NCBI RefSeq assembly: GCF_020524165.1
Contig: NZ_JAIVKU010000005.1
Span: 682,001 to 746,000, forward strand
DNA: 64,000 nucleotides
Source: Guptibacillus hwajinpoensis
GTDB taxonomy: Bacteria > Bacillota > Bacilli > Bacillales > Guptibacillaceae
Reading direction: 5' to 3'
Of this stretch, positions 26,163-34,881 are shown in pieces (position 1 is the stretch's first letter; every line of letters starts with the position of its first letter). Below the pieces are notes generated by a model that saw only the letters and a program-made list of their open reading frames with translations, did no database searches and was not told where the DNA came from. The translations under genes were made by a program, and so were the position numbers.

Positions 26163-28529
26163 TTATAATCCTCTAACTTTATTTAAAATCATACGCTGCT
26201 CAACAGACGCAACCGATCTTCTTGTCGCTGCCACCGTATCTGGATTAATGCTCACGCTATCGATCCCCTCTTGAATGAGAAACTCGGTGAACTCAGGGTA
26301 AGTCGATGGTCCCTGGCCACAAATGGAGACAGTTTTGCCATATTTATGCGCTCCATGAATCAGCTGTTTAATCGCTCGTTTCACGGAAGGGTTACGCTCA
26401 TCAAAGTAACCCATGCTGTTTAGAATGCCAGAGTCACGGTCAGATCCTAAAATGAGCTGTGTTAAATCATTGCTTCCAATACTGAATCCATCAACAAGCT
26501 GCGCGAACTCCTCCGCTTCAAAAATGACTGACGGCACTTCCGCCATAATCCAAATTTTGAATTCTTGATTTTGAATCAGCCCTTCTTCTGCCATAATCTT
26601 CTTCACTTTCTCAACTTCCCACGTAGTGCGAACGAACGGAAGCATCGTCCAAACGTTAATTAAGCCATATTCATCACGAACTTTTTTAATCGCTCGACAC
26701 TCTAAACGGAAGCCTTCTTCGTACTGAGGAGAAATATAGCGTGAGACACCTCGCCAGCCGATCATCGGATTCGCTTCAACTGGCTCTACTTCATCGCCAC
26801 CAATGAGTCCACGAAATTCATTTGAGCGGAAGTCACTCAAGCGAACAACCATTGGCTTTGGATAGATATCCTGGGCCACCTGCGTGATTCCTTCGGACAT
26901 TTTTTCAATAAACATCTCTTCCTGTCCGGTTTTTAACAAATGCATCGGGTGAATACCGATATTTGAAAAGATAAATTCCGTTCGCATTAAGCCAATGCCG
27001 TCAAATGGCAGGTGTTTGTATTTATTGATTAGATCAGGCTCTCCAAGATTCATGTAAATTTTAGTTCCTGTAATCGGTGCAAGCTGATGAAGAAGTGCTT
27101 CGTTAAATCCTTCGTTGGTGTTCGTCGCTTCATTAGCCGCTTCTTTCTTACTCGCTGGCTTAGCGTCATTTAGAATCCCTTCATATACAACTCCACGAGT
27201 CGCATCAACCGTTACTTCCATTCCATCCATTAATACATCTGTCGCTATCGAAGACCCAACAATACACGGAATACCGAATTCACGTGAAACGATCGCCGCA
27301 TGACACGTCCGTCCACCTTCATCTGTAACGAGTGCTGCCGCTTTTTTCATAGCAGGAATCATATCCGGATTCGTCATAATGGTCACTAGAATGTCGCCTT
27401 CTTCTACAAGGGAAACTTCACTAATATCTTTGATCTTGCGGACTTTTCCGCTAGCAGACCCAGGAGAGGCAGCTAATCCTCTAACGAGCATCTTCTTTGG
27501 CGTTTCTACCTTTTCAACCACTTTTGTTTCCTCCTCTTTAAGCGTTGTAATTGGACGAGCTTGTAGAATGTAAAGTTCGTTCGTTTGGCAATCAAGTCCC
27601 CACTCAATATCTTGAGGAGTTTGATAAAGTTCTTCAATCCGAACAGCGTCACGTGAAAGCTGAGCGATTTCAGCTTGTGATAAGCACTGTTGGTTCACAT
27701 GTTTCTCACTTAAATATTCTTTCACCGCAACCGTATCCGTTCCGATTGCATTAGCTTTCTTTACGACAAGCACTTTCTTTTCGGCTACGTGCTTTTCGAT
27801 TAATTTAAACGATCTCTTATCGACGATGTACTCATCTGGTGAAACCATCCCAGAAACAACCGCTTCTCCAAGTCCCCAGCTCGCATTAATCATCATCTGC
27901 TCGCGTTCACCTGTAATCGGATTCGCTGTAAAAATCACACCTGACTTTTCACTATTCACCATCAATTGAACGACCGCACAAAGAGAGACATCAAAATGGT
28001 TGAACTGCTGTTTTTCGCGATAGTAAATGGCTCGTGCTGTCCAGAGTGATGCCCAGCATTTCTTAATGTGATAAAGAAGCTCTGTGATTCCGGAAATCTC
28101 TAGATATGTATCTTGCTGCCCTGCAAAAGACGCTTCAGGAAGATCTTCAGCCGTTGCCGAGCTTCGAACAGCTACGAACGGATCTGTTACGTTGAGATCC
28201 TGACTAAACGCAGCGTAAGCATTACGAATTTCTACTTCAAGAGACTCAAGCATATCTGTCTGCAGAATCCATTCCCTGATTTCAGCACTCACTTCATTGA
28301 GCTGATCGTTATTCTCATAATCAAGGGTCTTCATCTTTTGAAGAATGGATTGATCGAGTTCTCTTTCAGTAATAAAAGCTGTATAGGCTTCAGCCGTTAC
28401 ACAAAAACCAGGTGGTACATGTACACCGTTCTGCGTCAGCTCTCCAAGATTAGCTCCTTTGCCACCAACGAGGGCAATTTCCTCTTTTCCTATTTCATGA
28501 AACCAACGAATCGCACTTTGCTCAACCAT
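26163..28529 (-). CDS. ppsA: Phosphoenolpyruvate synthase (pyruvate, water dikinase)
   Basis: 788 residues, close to the E. coli enzyme length. Order: N-terminal ATP-grasp domain (ALVGGKGANLGELTQNGVHVPPGFCVTAEAY, then VAVRSSATAEDLPEASFAGQQDTYLEI); central swivelling phosphohistidine domain with the catalytic His in TDEGGRTCHAAIVSREFGIPC; C-terminal TIM barrel (GLMRTEFIF, GSNDLTQLILG, VSICGQGPS with the catalytic Cys). Makes PEP from pyruvate and ATP, giving AMP and phosphate, for gluconeogenesis. GGGAGG precedes the ATG. No terminator is visible between it and the T-box promoter. Confidence 0.95.
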   Translation of the reverse strand: MVEQSAIRWFHEIGKEEIALVGGKGANLGELTQNGVHVPPGFCVTAEAYTAFITERELDQSILQKMKTLDYENNDQLNEVSAEIREWILQTDMLESLEVEIRNAYAAFSQDLNVTDPFVAVRSSATAEDLPEASFAGQQDTYLEISGITELLYHIKKCWASLWTARAIYYREKQQFNHFDVSLCAVVQLMVNSEKSGVIFTANPITGEREQMMINASWGLGEAVVSGMVSPDEYIVDKRSFKLIEKHVAEKKVLVVKKANAIGTDTVAVKEYLSEKHVNQQCLSQAEIAQLSRDAVRIEELYQTPQDIEWGLDCQTNELYILQARPITTLKEEETKVVEKVETPKKMLVRGLAASPGSASGKVRKIKDISEVSLVEEGDILVTIMTNPDMIPAMKKAAALVTDEGGRTCHAAIVSREFGIPCIVGSSIATDVLMDGMEVTVDATRGVVYEGILNDAKPASKKEAANEATNTNEGFNEALLHQLAPITGTKIYMNLGEPDLINKYKHLPFDGIGLMRTEFIFSNIGIHPMHLLKTGQEEMFIEKMSEGITQVAQDIYPKPMVVRLSDFRSNEFRGLIGGDEVEPVEANPMIGWRGVSRYISPQYEEGFRLECRAIKKVRDEYGLINVWTMLPFVRTTWEVEKVKKIMAEEGLIQNQEFKIWIMAEVPSVIFEAEEFAQLVDGFSIGSNDLTQLILGSDRDSGILNSMGYFDERNPSVKRAIKQLIHGAHKYGKTVSICGQGPSTYPEFTEFLIQEGIDSVSINPDTVAATRRSVASVEQRMILNKVRGL

Positions 28530-28725
28530 TTACCTATCGCCTCCCTACTAGATTCGACCTTTAGAATAACACATTAATTTAATTATGTCATACTATTTAT
28601 TTCAAAAAGTTTATTAATGATGAACTTTAGCGATTTTTAGTTTTTATTTTCGTCATTATTTCTCATTCAAGCGAAAAACGACGCTGCTTTCCTTTGGAAA
28701 CCTTAACAATTTCTTAACTTCTCTT

Positions 28726-28747
28726 TGTGAAATGTCACAAACACCCT
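28726..28747 (+). promoter_or_regulatory. Operator-like site and promoter of adeR
   Basis: TGTG-N6-CACA (28726-28739) followed by AACACCCT. The site overlaps the -35 position of a promoter with TATACT at 28758-28763. A near-identical 22-bp sequence lies upstream of ald (30056-30077; 19 of 22 bases shared). Candidate AdeR binding site giving self-control. Confidence 0.6.
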
Positions 28748-28816
28748 GATTTTCTTGTATACTTTTAAGCAGACGGTAAGAAACAAGTACTGAGATTAAG
28801 AAAGGAGTGGTAAAAG

Positions 28817-30049
28817 ATGCATACCGATCGTGAAAGTCACAACCCTTTTCAGGGGCCATTCCGAACATTAGAAGATTTAGCCGACTGCATCCGAGAAAAC
28901 CTCGGCTGTCCTGTTACGATTGAAGATTCGGATCATCGAATTCTTGCCTATAGTTCACATGATGAAAATGTGGATCCTGCACGTATTGCCACCATCATGA
29001 AGCGGAAAGTACCGGAAGAAGTAATCAAAAGTCTCTGGAAAAAAGGGGTCATTCCACAACTATTTGAAAGTGATGATCCTGTTATTATCCCAGCAATCCC
29101 AGAGGTAGGACTTGGCCAAAGAGTCGCCATTTCGGTTCGAAAAAATGAAGAACTTCTCGGTTTCATCTGGGCTCAATTAAATTGGGAAGTAACCCAGGAT
29201 GAGTTGACTCTTCTAAAGAAAGCCGCAAAAGTCGTTAAAAACCAAATTCTGAAATTGGAAATCAAGAAGCGTCATTCAGAAGAAGGACATCGCGAGTTTT
29301 TCTGGAAATTGCTCACTGGGCATTATACGAAAGAAGAGGCTCTTCAGAAGCAGGCAGCCACATATCAGTTAAAATTGAAGGGCGAGATGGCGATCGTAAT
29401 CTTTGAGTTTAGTGAAGAAATTCAGCAATCGCTTGAGCGACATATGAATTATTACATCCAGGCTTCTCACCAAATCGAATTCATTTATAGTACCCTTGAT
29501 CAAAATCAGCTCATTTTACTTGTTCGTCCTTCAGACCAGCACAATACAGCTGACCAGCTTAGTAGTTTTGTCCAAATTTTTGTTGAGAAAATTAGTAATC
29601 GCCTTGGAGTTGATACGTTAAAAGGTGGAGCCGGAACGCTCTATCAAAGCCCTCTCTCGATCAAAGACAGCTATCGGGAAGCCCTGCATGTGCTATCGAT
29701 TAAGGAACGTTTTAAAGAAGAAGTGACAGCCATCTACAGCTATCAAGAGCTCGGCATTTATCAATTCATTGACCTCCTCTATAAAGAGCGTCAGCATGTC
29801 CAAAACATTTATATCGAAAAACTAAAGAAATATGATAGCATTCATCATACGCAGCTACTCGAGACGCTACAGACTTATCTGCAACACGATAGCAACGTGA
29901 AAGTTGCCGCTCAAGTCCTACATGTTCATACAAATACGTTGAACTATCGCCTCAAACGCATTGCTGAAGTGGCGAACCTTGACTTAAAAGACGCCAATCA
30001 AAAAGTAACGCTTTTTCTCGATTTAAAAATTGAACAATTGAAATCATAG
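28817..30049 (+). CDS. adeR: PucR/CdaR family transcriptional regulator AdeR
   Basis: 410 residues. N-terminal sensory part (about 1-140, GAF/PAS-like: LGCPVTIEDSDHRILAYSSHDENVDPARI), a middle GGDEF-like PucR domain, and the C-terminal HTH_30 (YDSIHHTQLLETLQTYLQHDSNVKVAAQVLHVHTNTLNYRLKRIAEVANLDL). In B. subtilis the homologous AdeR activates alanine dehydrogenase, and here ald follows at 125 bp. Matching operator-like sites lie before both genes. GGAGTGG lies before the ATG. The symbol rests on family plus synteny. Confidence 0.88.
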   Translation: MHTDRESHNPFQGPFRTLEDLADCIRENLGCPVTIEDSDHRILAYSSHDENVDPARIATIMKRKVPEEVIKSLWKKGVIPQLFESDDPVIIPAIPEVGLGQRVAISVRKNEELLGFIWAQLNWEVTQDELTLLKKAAKVVKNQILKLEIKKRHSEEGHREFFWKLLTGHYTKEEALQKQAATYQLKLKGEMAIVIFEFSEEIQQSLERHMNYYIQASHQIEFIYSTLDQNQLILLVRPSDQHNTADQLSSFVQIFVEKISNRLGVDTLKGGAGTLYQSPLSIKDSYREALHVLSIKERFKEEVTAIYSYQELGIYQFIDLLYKERQHVQNIYIEKLKKYDSIHHTQLLETLQTYLQHDSNVKVAAQVLHVHTNTLNYRLKRIAEVANLDLKDANQKVTLFLDLKIEQLKS

Positions 30050-30077
30050 GGTGTTTGTGTAATTACACAAACACCCT
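30048..30077. promoter_or_regulatory. 30-bp perfect palindrome between adeR and ald (candidate AdeR operator/terminator)
   Basis: 15-base arms, no loop, centred on TGTGTAATTACACA, starting in the adeR stop codon and followed by a pyrimidine-rich stretch. It repeats the TGTG-N6-CACA-AACACCCT site found before adeR. It may both bind AdeR and act as a weak terminator. Confidence 0.7.
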
Positions 30078-30093
30078 CTTTCCTTTTCTCTAA

Positions 30094-30130
30094 TTTACAC
30101 AATGTGAAATGAAAAGAGGACGTCTATAAT
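30094..30130 (+). promoter_or_regulatory. Promoter of ald, weak -35, likely activator-dependent
   Basis: Consensus TATAAT at 30125-30130, but the -35 position reads ATGTGA and lies inside TTTACACAATGTGAAA (30094-30109), a further half-site-like sequence. The poor -35 fits activation by AdeR. Confidence 0.5.
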
Positions 30131-30173
30131 CGGAGGTACTTGATCATAAAACACTGTCTAAGGGGATGAAATC

Positions 30174-31298
30174 ATGTATATTGGTATTCCAAAAGAAATT
30201 AAAAATAATGAAAACCGTGTAGCCATTACACCAGCAGGCGTTATCGCACTAACAAAGGCTGGTCATCACGTAACAGTTGAAACAGAAGCAGGAATTGGAA
30301 GCGGTTTCGAGGATGTCGACTATCGTGAAGCAGGCGCAACGATTGCGACAGACGCGGCAACAGTTTGGAATCAAGAAATGGTGATGAAAGTAAAAGAACC
30401 ACTTTCTTCTGAATATGCTTATTTCCGTGAAGGACTGATTCTTTTCACTTACCTCCACTTAGCAGCAGAGCCTGAATTAACGAAAGCTCTTAAAGATAGC
30501 GGCGTAACGGCAATTGCTTATGAAACCGTTGTGGATCGTGGAACGCTCCCACTTCTTACTCCTATGAGTGAAGTAGCTGGCCGCATGGCTTCACAAATCG
30601 GCGCACAAATTCTTGAAAAACCTAAAGGTGGAAAAGGAATTCTCCTTGGCGGCGTTCCTGGAGTGAAACGGGGCAAAGTAACGATTATCGGCGGTGGCGT
30701 TGTTGGTACAAACGCAGCAAAAATCGCAATGGGTCTTGGCGCAGACGTAACAATTCTCGACTTAAGCGCTGAGCGCCTTCGTCAGCTTGATGACATTTTC
30801 GGAAATGCGATTAACACGCTTATGTCCAATCCACTTAACATCGCTCAAGCGGTTAAGGATTCGGACCTTGTGGTTGGCGCTGTCTTAATTCCAGGAGCAA
30901 AAGCACCGAAGCTTGTGACAGAAGAAATGGTGAAGAGCATGACACCGGGATCTGTTCTTGTAGATGTTGCGATTGATCAGGGTGGAATCATCGAAACGGT
31001 TGATCACATTACTACCCACGATAACCCAACATACGAAAAGCACGGAGTTGTTCATTACGCAGTTGCAAACATGCCAGGAGCCGTTCCAAGAACATCAACA
31101 ATCGCTTTAACAAACGTAACGATTCCTTATGCACTTCAAATTGCCAATAAAGGCGCAGTAGCTGCGATTCAAAGCAATCCTGCTCTTGAAAAAGGATTGA
31201 ACGTAGCTAACGGTTCGATCACGTATGAAGCTGTCGCAAAAGATCTTGGTTATGAGTACGTTTCAGCAACCGATGCACTGCTTGGAGCTCATGCTTAG
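30174..31298 (+). CDS. ald: Alanine dehydrogenase
   Basis: 374 residues, full family length. Starts [23 protein letters not shown]; the catalytic Lys and His of the substrate pocket lie in [10 protein letters not shown] and TYLHLA; the NAD fold is [29 protein letters not shown]; the catalytic Asp is in [11 protein letters not shown]; and [16 protein letters not shown] is diagnostic. Converts L-alanine and NAD+ to pyruvate, ammonium and NADH; in bacilli it is used for alanine catabolism and sporulation. Divided from adeR by a palindrome and promoter; its own terminator follows. Confidence 0.97.
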   Translation: MYIGIPKEIKNNENRVAITPAGVIALTKAGHHVTVETEAGIGSGFEDVDYREAGATIATDAATVWNQEMVMKVKEPLSSEYAYFREGLILFTYLHLAAEPELTKALKDSGVTAIAYETVVDRGTLPLLTPMSEVAGRMASQIGAQILEKPKGGKGILLGGVPGVKRGKVTIIGGGVVGTNAAKIAMGLGADVTILDLSAERLRQLDDIFGNAINTLMSNPLNIAQAVKDSDLVVGAVLIPGAKAPKLVTEEMVKSMTPGSVLVDVAIDQGGIIETVDHITTHDNPTYEKHGVVHYAVANMPGAVPRTSTIALTNVTIPYALQIANKGAVAAIQSNPALEKGLNVANGSITYEAVAKDLGYEYVSATDALLGAHA

Positions 31299-31311
31299 AC
31301 CGTTATACTAT

Positions 31312-31350
31312 AAAGAGCCAGGAAGCTTAGAATGCTTCCTGGCTCTTTTC
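31312..31350 (+). terminator. Terminator after ald
   Basis: 15-bp stem AAAGAGCCAGGAAGC/GCTTCCTGGCTCTTT, 7-base loop, T tract. Confidence 0.93.
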
Positions 31351-31393
31351 TATTGAAGAAATCAATGAAGTTGGTAAAATAGACACTGTGCCA

Positions 31394-31594
31394 TTAAGCC
31401 AAGTACCTCGATTGACTTCCTTCATACTGTCCAAATTGATAGCGGTTTAGGAGCTTATCAAGCTCTTGACTAGCCATAATCGTTTGTTTATGTGTAAATC
31501 CATGTGCTAACACTTTAGATGTTAAAACAACTTTTTTCTGATCAATGAGAGCTAGAAGATTTGATCGTGTGTAACATTGTATAGGCAATTTCAA
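31394..31594 (-). CDS. Spo0E-like aspartyl-phosphate phosphatase
   Basis: 66 residues. Contains the Spo0E signature SQELDKLLNRYQ at residues 42-53, preceded by a helix (GFTHKQTIMA). Such proteins remove phosphate from Spo0A~P and hold back sporulation. The N-terminal helix (LIDQKKVVLTSKVLAHG) is longer than the usual I..LR..L pattern and not textbook. Starts with TTG after AAGGAAGGG. Single gene. Confidence 0.8.
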   Translation of the reverse strand: MKLPIQCYTRSNLLALIDQKKVVLTSKVLAHGFTHKQTIMASQELDKLLNRYQFGQYEGSQSRYLA

Positions 31595-31881
31595 CGCTTC
31601 CCTTCCTTCATGAATGTAGTAGAAATAGAAGTAGAATTTAACAGTGTTCTATAATTGGATAATAAGGGGTGGGTGAAAATGATTATGCTAAGCGTAAAAA
31701 CCTTCAACCCTACAAATCATTGATCAACTTATGTATCCAACGCGATTAAAGTCGTTCATGTAAAACAGTCCATGTTATAGTTTACTATATTTTGTAAAAA
31801 AAGGATAGAAGAAATTTGGAAATATGATTTACTATTTTTGATCATTTAGTGAAAACATGTGAACGATCCCTAAGACTCCCT
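31595..31881. other. Intergenic region between Spo0E-like and psd genes
   Basis: 287 AT-rich bases. A very short plus-strand frame (31679-31723, 14 codons, MIMLSVKTFNPTNH) has AAGGGGTGGG at a suitable distance, but there is no other support for it. I see no clear terminator or RNA motif. Confidence 0.4.
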
Positions 31882-32688
31882 TTAGTCATCCAAAGAACCC
31901 TTCTCATCTTCAGCTTTCGTTTTCATTGCTAATATTTCCCCTGCTTTTATAGCAGCTTGTCTTTTTAATTTTGGATGTAAATGGACCTTATCTTTTTCAA
32001 ACAAGAGTACCACAGTGGAACCAAAACGAAAGAAGCCAATTTCTTCTCCCTTTCTTAAATGTGAGCTGGGGTGCGTTAATTCGATTGTGTTCACCCACAT
32101 TGCTCCCACTTTCACGAGAGCCATAAACGTCTCATCTTCTTGTTTTAATTCAGACACAATGCGGTAGTTTGTCGAGAGTGGTGACTTTCCTAAAGTCATA
32201 CCTAACTTATTGACTGGAGTAGACTTTCCACCAAGCTCATACTGTTTTCCTACAACAGCATCAGCAGGAGCGTGAATTCGATGATAATCTTTCGGACTAA
32301 GATACAACACAAGGAACTTTCCATGCCTGTAACGAGCAATCATTTCATCATCCTGTAAAAAGTCCTCAATGGAATAGACAATCCCTTTCACCTCAATTAA
32401 CGTGTCATCTACTTCACCAAATTGTTCCAATTTCCCATCAACTGGACTGGCAATATCTTTTCCTTTAAAAGAACGCGAGCCGGATTTAAGTTTTCTGACA
32501 AAAAACGCTTCTAATGACGGAAACTCCTTCAGCTGTTGATCGAGCTCGTCTGTTTGGACGTTAAATAATTTCACGTATAGAGGAATCAGCCGTCTGCTGA
32601 ATCGCGTTTGGCTCATTTTACTAAGGATCCGCCCCAAACTCCTGGAATTCAGCATACTGATCATTCCTCGGTATAAGTGTTTTTTCAC
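31882..32688 (-). CDS. psd: Phosphatidylserine decarboxylase proenzyme
   Basis: 268 residues. Self-cleaving pyruvoyl enzyme that makes phosphatidylethanolamine from phosphatidylserine at the membrane. Key signs: SLEAFFVRKLKSGSR, SPVDGKLEQFGEV (conserved Asp of the catalytic triad region), LSPKDYHRIHAPADA (conserved His) and the FGST cleavage motif at about residues 221-224, where the serine becomes the pyruvoyl group. GTG start behind GGGGAGGG. No pssA beside it, unlike B. subtilis. Confidence 0.95.
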   Translation of the reverse strand: MKKHLYRGMISMLNSRSLGRILSKMSQTRFSRRLIPLYVKLFNVQTDELDQQLKEFPSLEAFFVRKLKSGSRSFKGKDIASPVDGKLEQFGEVDDTLIEVKGIVYSIEDFLQDDEMIARYRHGKFLVLYLSPKDYHRIHAPADAVVGKQYELGGKSTPVNKLGMTLGKSPLSTNYRIVSELKQEDETFMALVKVGAMWVNTIELTHPSSHLRKGEEIGFFRFGSTVVLLFEKDKVHLHPKLKRQAAIKAGEILAMKTKAEDEKGSLDD

Positions 32689-32821
32689 TTGGCCCTCCCC
32701 TCTAACTCTTTGTATTCGTTTCTTTTGTTTATAAACTACCCTATTTTCATCTACTTACTAGTGTGAAAGAAAAAACAGTGATTATACAGATTGTATCTCT
32801 TCATAGGAAAAAAGTTCGTCA

Positions 32822-32855
32822 ACAAAAAAGGTCGCCATTTTTTGTTGACGACCTC
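32822..32855 (-). terminator. Terminator after the zinc-finger pseudogene
   Basis: Stem AGGTCG/CGACCT around a 14-base loop, with A6 on the left (minus-strand U tract). Confidence 0.6.
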
Positions 32856-32888
32856 TCTCTTATGTATAGCGTGATTTTGGTATGCACT

Positions 32889-33181
32889 TCACCACAGCGG
32901 TTCTTCTTCATTACTTAACGAATCGTAATATGAAAAAAGAAGGAGAATCAGCACAATAAGGCCAATTGAAAAACCCAAATAAGACCATAATGATAGCTTC
33001 TAGATCGACGTAATCCCTAATGGAATTAAAACGAGCATTGACATATAACGTGATCTTTTTCTCGATTTTGCTGATTAAACTGTCTTTCATGACAGTTAGG
33101 ACATGCAGCTTTTTGGCGGTAATGGAGTCGCATGGCTTCTCTCCACCGCCACGTATAGCCACAATTCTTACAGGTTGGCAT
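32889..33181 (-). pseudogene. TIGR04104-type zinc-finger membrane protein, frameshift plus in-frame stop
   Basis: Starts MPTCKNCGYTWRWREAM after GAGGAG, with two CxxC pairs (CKNC, CPNC), the hallmark of the putative zinc-finger family TIGR04104. The first frame closes after 51 residues (stop 33026-33028). In the next frame the expected continuation appears (SAKSRKRSRYMSMLVLIP), meets a TAG at 33000-33002, and continues as a membrane helix to EEEPLW and a TGA at 32889, the usual end of this family. One base lost after ERQF plus one nonsense change explain it. Decayed or a sequence error. Confidence 0.75.
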
Positions 33182-33201
33182 GCTCAATTCTCCTCATTCT
33201 A

Positions 33202-33405
33202 TTAATTTTCACACGAAAAGCTCCAATTAAAAGCAAGAATATCCTTTTCCAAATTAACTTCTCCCCCTATTTTTTCACACCCATCAACTGCCGATTCAAT
33301 CGCTTGGTGATTAAAATAGGAGGGCACCCCTATTAGAAATGAAATTCCAAGTGGTAGCAGAAGCAATAAAGAAACTATTTTCCTAGTATCTTTTCTACTT
33401 TTCAT
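33202..33405 (-). CDS. Small single-pass membrane protein of unknown function
   Basis: 67 residues. Basic N terminus (MKSRKDTRK), one membrane helix (IVSLLLLLPLGISFLIGV), then an outside domain with two cysteines (DGCEKIG, FSCEN) that could form a disulfide. Its start overlaps the end of the upstream lipoprotein gene by 11 bp, so they are likely one operon. GAGG lies 10 bases ahead of the ATG. Confidence 0.6.
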   Translation of the reverse strand: MKSRKDTRKIVSLLLLLPLGISFLIGVPSYFNHQAIESAVDGCEKIGGEVNLEKDILAFNWSFSCEN

Positions 33406-33961
33406 CAAAATAGTCCTCATAATCGTTTGCCATCTTTTCTAACTTCCCCTCATGGGTTGTCAGAAACTCACTGGCTGTCTCCTCGTTCATAAGCTCATCC
33501 TCACTTGGAAGATCAGCAAATTCATCTGATAGAATCTTCCTCATCTCATCTCTCGTCATACTCATACTTTTTCCTTGAACATAAAACTCATAACCTCTTG
33601 CATTTGGTACAAGTAAACTTAGATGAATCGCATTATACAACAGCGTTTTGTTCCTATTTTGGTCGCCCGAAAACCAATAGTTTTGAAATTCTTCATCTGA
33701 AATGGTGCCTTTTGCTTCGTAAGTAACGGCTATCCTTTCATCTGATAGATTTAACTTCTTTACAGTTTCCCCGCCTGGTAAGTGACTCAATAGTGCAAGA
33801 ACATCCGAATTGTTCCCTACGTATGTACCGCTATCGTTTAAAAGAGATGATGACTGAACGTCGCCAACCGTTTTAATCGCTTGATCGCTCGCTTTTCCGC
33901 TCGAACAGCCAGTTGCTAAGAGAAGAAGGAACACAAACGCTAGCCATTTACTTTTCTTCAT
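33395..33961 (-). CDS. DUF4825-like lipoprotein
   Basis: 188 residues. Signal sequence MKKSKWLAFVFLLLLATGCSS with a clear lipobox (ATGC). The body has YVGNNSDVLALLSHLPGGETVKKLNLSDERIAVTYEA and LLYNAIHLSLLVPNARGYEFYVQG, which resembles the DUF4825 pattern seen in bacilli lipoproteins and anti-sigma partners. It faces outside, attached by lipid. Function unknown; coupled to the small membrane gene that follows. Confidence 0.7.
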   Translation of the reverse strand: MKKSKWLAFVFLLLLATGCSSGKASDQAIKTVGDVQSSSLLNDSGTYVGNNSDVLALLSHLPGGETVKKLNLSDERIAVTYEAKGTISDEEFQNYWFSGDQNRNKTLLYNAIHLSLLVPNARGYEFYVQGKSMSMTRDEMRKILSDEFADLPSEDELMNEETASEFLTTHEGKLEKMANDYEDYFDEK

Positions 33962-34034
33962 CTAATCCCTCCGTTTCTTACTTATTTATTCACTACTATC
34001 TACGAAAAATAAAGCGATAAGATTCAAATAATGT

Positions 34035-34056
34035 AAAAAAGGTAGCTCGAGCTACC
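34035..34056 (-). terminator. Terminator after the VOC operon
   Basis: 16-bp palindrome GGTAGCTCGAGCTACC with A6 on the left, giving a minus-strand hairpin and U tract right after the last gene. Confidence 0.85.
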
Positions 34057-34057
34057 C

Positions 34058-34450
34058 TTACGGCATTTTCTCCATATCCATATGCAGGGCATTCCATCGA
34101 TGACCATCTAAATCAATAAACCCCATCCCATAGAGCCATCCATCCGTTAATCCTGGTTTTGCGAAAATAACTCCTCCAGCTTTTTCAACCTTGTCGACCA
34201 ATTCATCCACCTCTTCACGAGTCTCCGCTCCGATTGAGAAAAGTACTTCTGTCCCATTCTGAGAATCTGCTACTTGATGATGCGCGAATGTTTCAAACCT
34301 TGACGCTGGAAAGAGCATCACTTTCGATCCCTCGACGGCAACTTGAACACCATCTCCAATAGACTGTACCGAAAAACCAATGTTGTGAAAGAAAGCTTTC
34401 GACTTTTCCAAATCCTTCACGGGCAAGTTCATCCATAGCTCCGTTGCCAT
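34058..34450 (-). CDS. VOC family protein (glyoxalase/bleomycin-resistance fold)
   Basis: 130 residues, one beta-alpha-beta-beta-beta repeat pair: MATELWMNLPVKDLEKSKAFFHNIGF and a C-terminal GMGFIDLDGHRWNALHMD. Resembles the PhnB/YfiN-type lactoylglutathione-lyase-like group. The substrate is unknown. Its ATG overlaps the stop of the preceding VOC gene (TAATG). Last gene of a four-gene operon. Confidence 0.85.
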   Translation of the reverse strand: MATELWMNLPVKDLEKSKAFFHNIGFSVQSIGDGVQVAVEGSKVMLFPASRFETFAHHQVADSQNGTEVLFSIGAETREEVDELVDKVEKAGGVIFAKPGLTDGWLYGMGFIDLDGHRWNALHMDMEKMP

Positions 34451-34881
34451 TAACGTTCCTTCTCCTGACGTTTCTTAATTTCATCTGAATGAAACGGAGA
34501 GTCTTTGACCTCATTGACGACACTAAATGGATTTCCATCAAGATCATAAAAGTCAAAGCTGGTCATGCCTCCGAACTTTTCAATATCAGACGTTTTAACC
34601 CCTTCACATTTTAATTCATGATAAAACGCATAGATATCATCTACCAGAAAATTAAAGTAACTATTCTTCTGTTCATTCCGTACGCGAAACTCAGACGGTT
34701 GACTCGTTTCAACCTGAACTAGACCGAGTTGAGTAGGACCATGCGGAAAGTAAAAGCCTGCTCCCTTACCAACGCCTTCTCCCCACTCCTCGATCTTCTT
34801 AACGCCAAGATGCTCTTCATACCATGAAGTTGCCTTTTCAAGATTTGTCACCGGAATAAATACGCTACCAATACGAATCAT
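34450..34881 (-). CDS. VOC family protein
   Basis: 143 residues. IRIGSVFIPVTNLEKATSWYEEHLGV at the start and FDFYDLDGNPFSVV near the end give the metal-binding and fold pattern of VOC enzymes. It is close in layout to the 35369-35812 gene, suggesting duplication. The start is the ATG overlapping the stop of the GyrI-like gene (TGATG), behind AGGAGAGG. Confidence 0.85.
   Translation of the reverse strand: MIRIGSVFIPVTNLEKATSWYEEHLGVKKIEEWGEGVGKGAGFYFPHGPTQLGLVQVETSQPSEFRVRNEQKNSYFNFLVDDIYAFYHELKCEGVKTSDIEKFGGMTSFDFYDLDGNPFSVVNEVKDSPFHSDEIKKRQEKER

Noticed and set aside
28656..28868. 70-codon minus-strand frame across the adeR start
   Set aside because: Overlaps the adeR promoter and start; no ribosome site; explained by chance.
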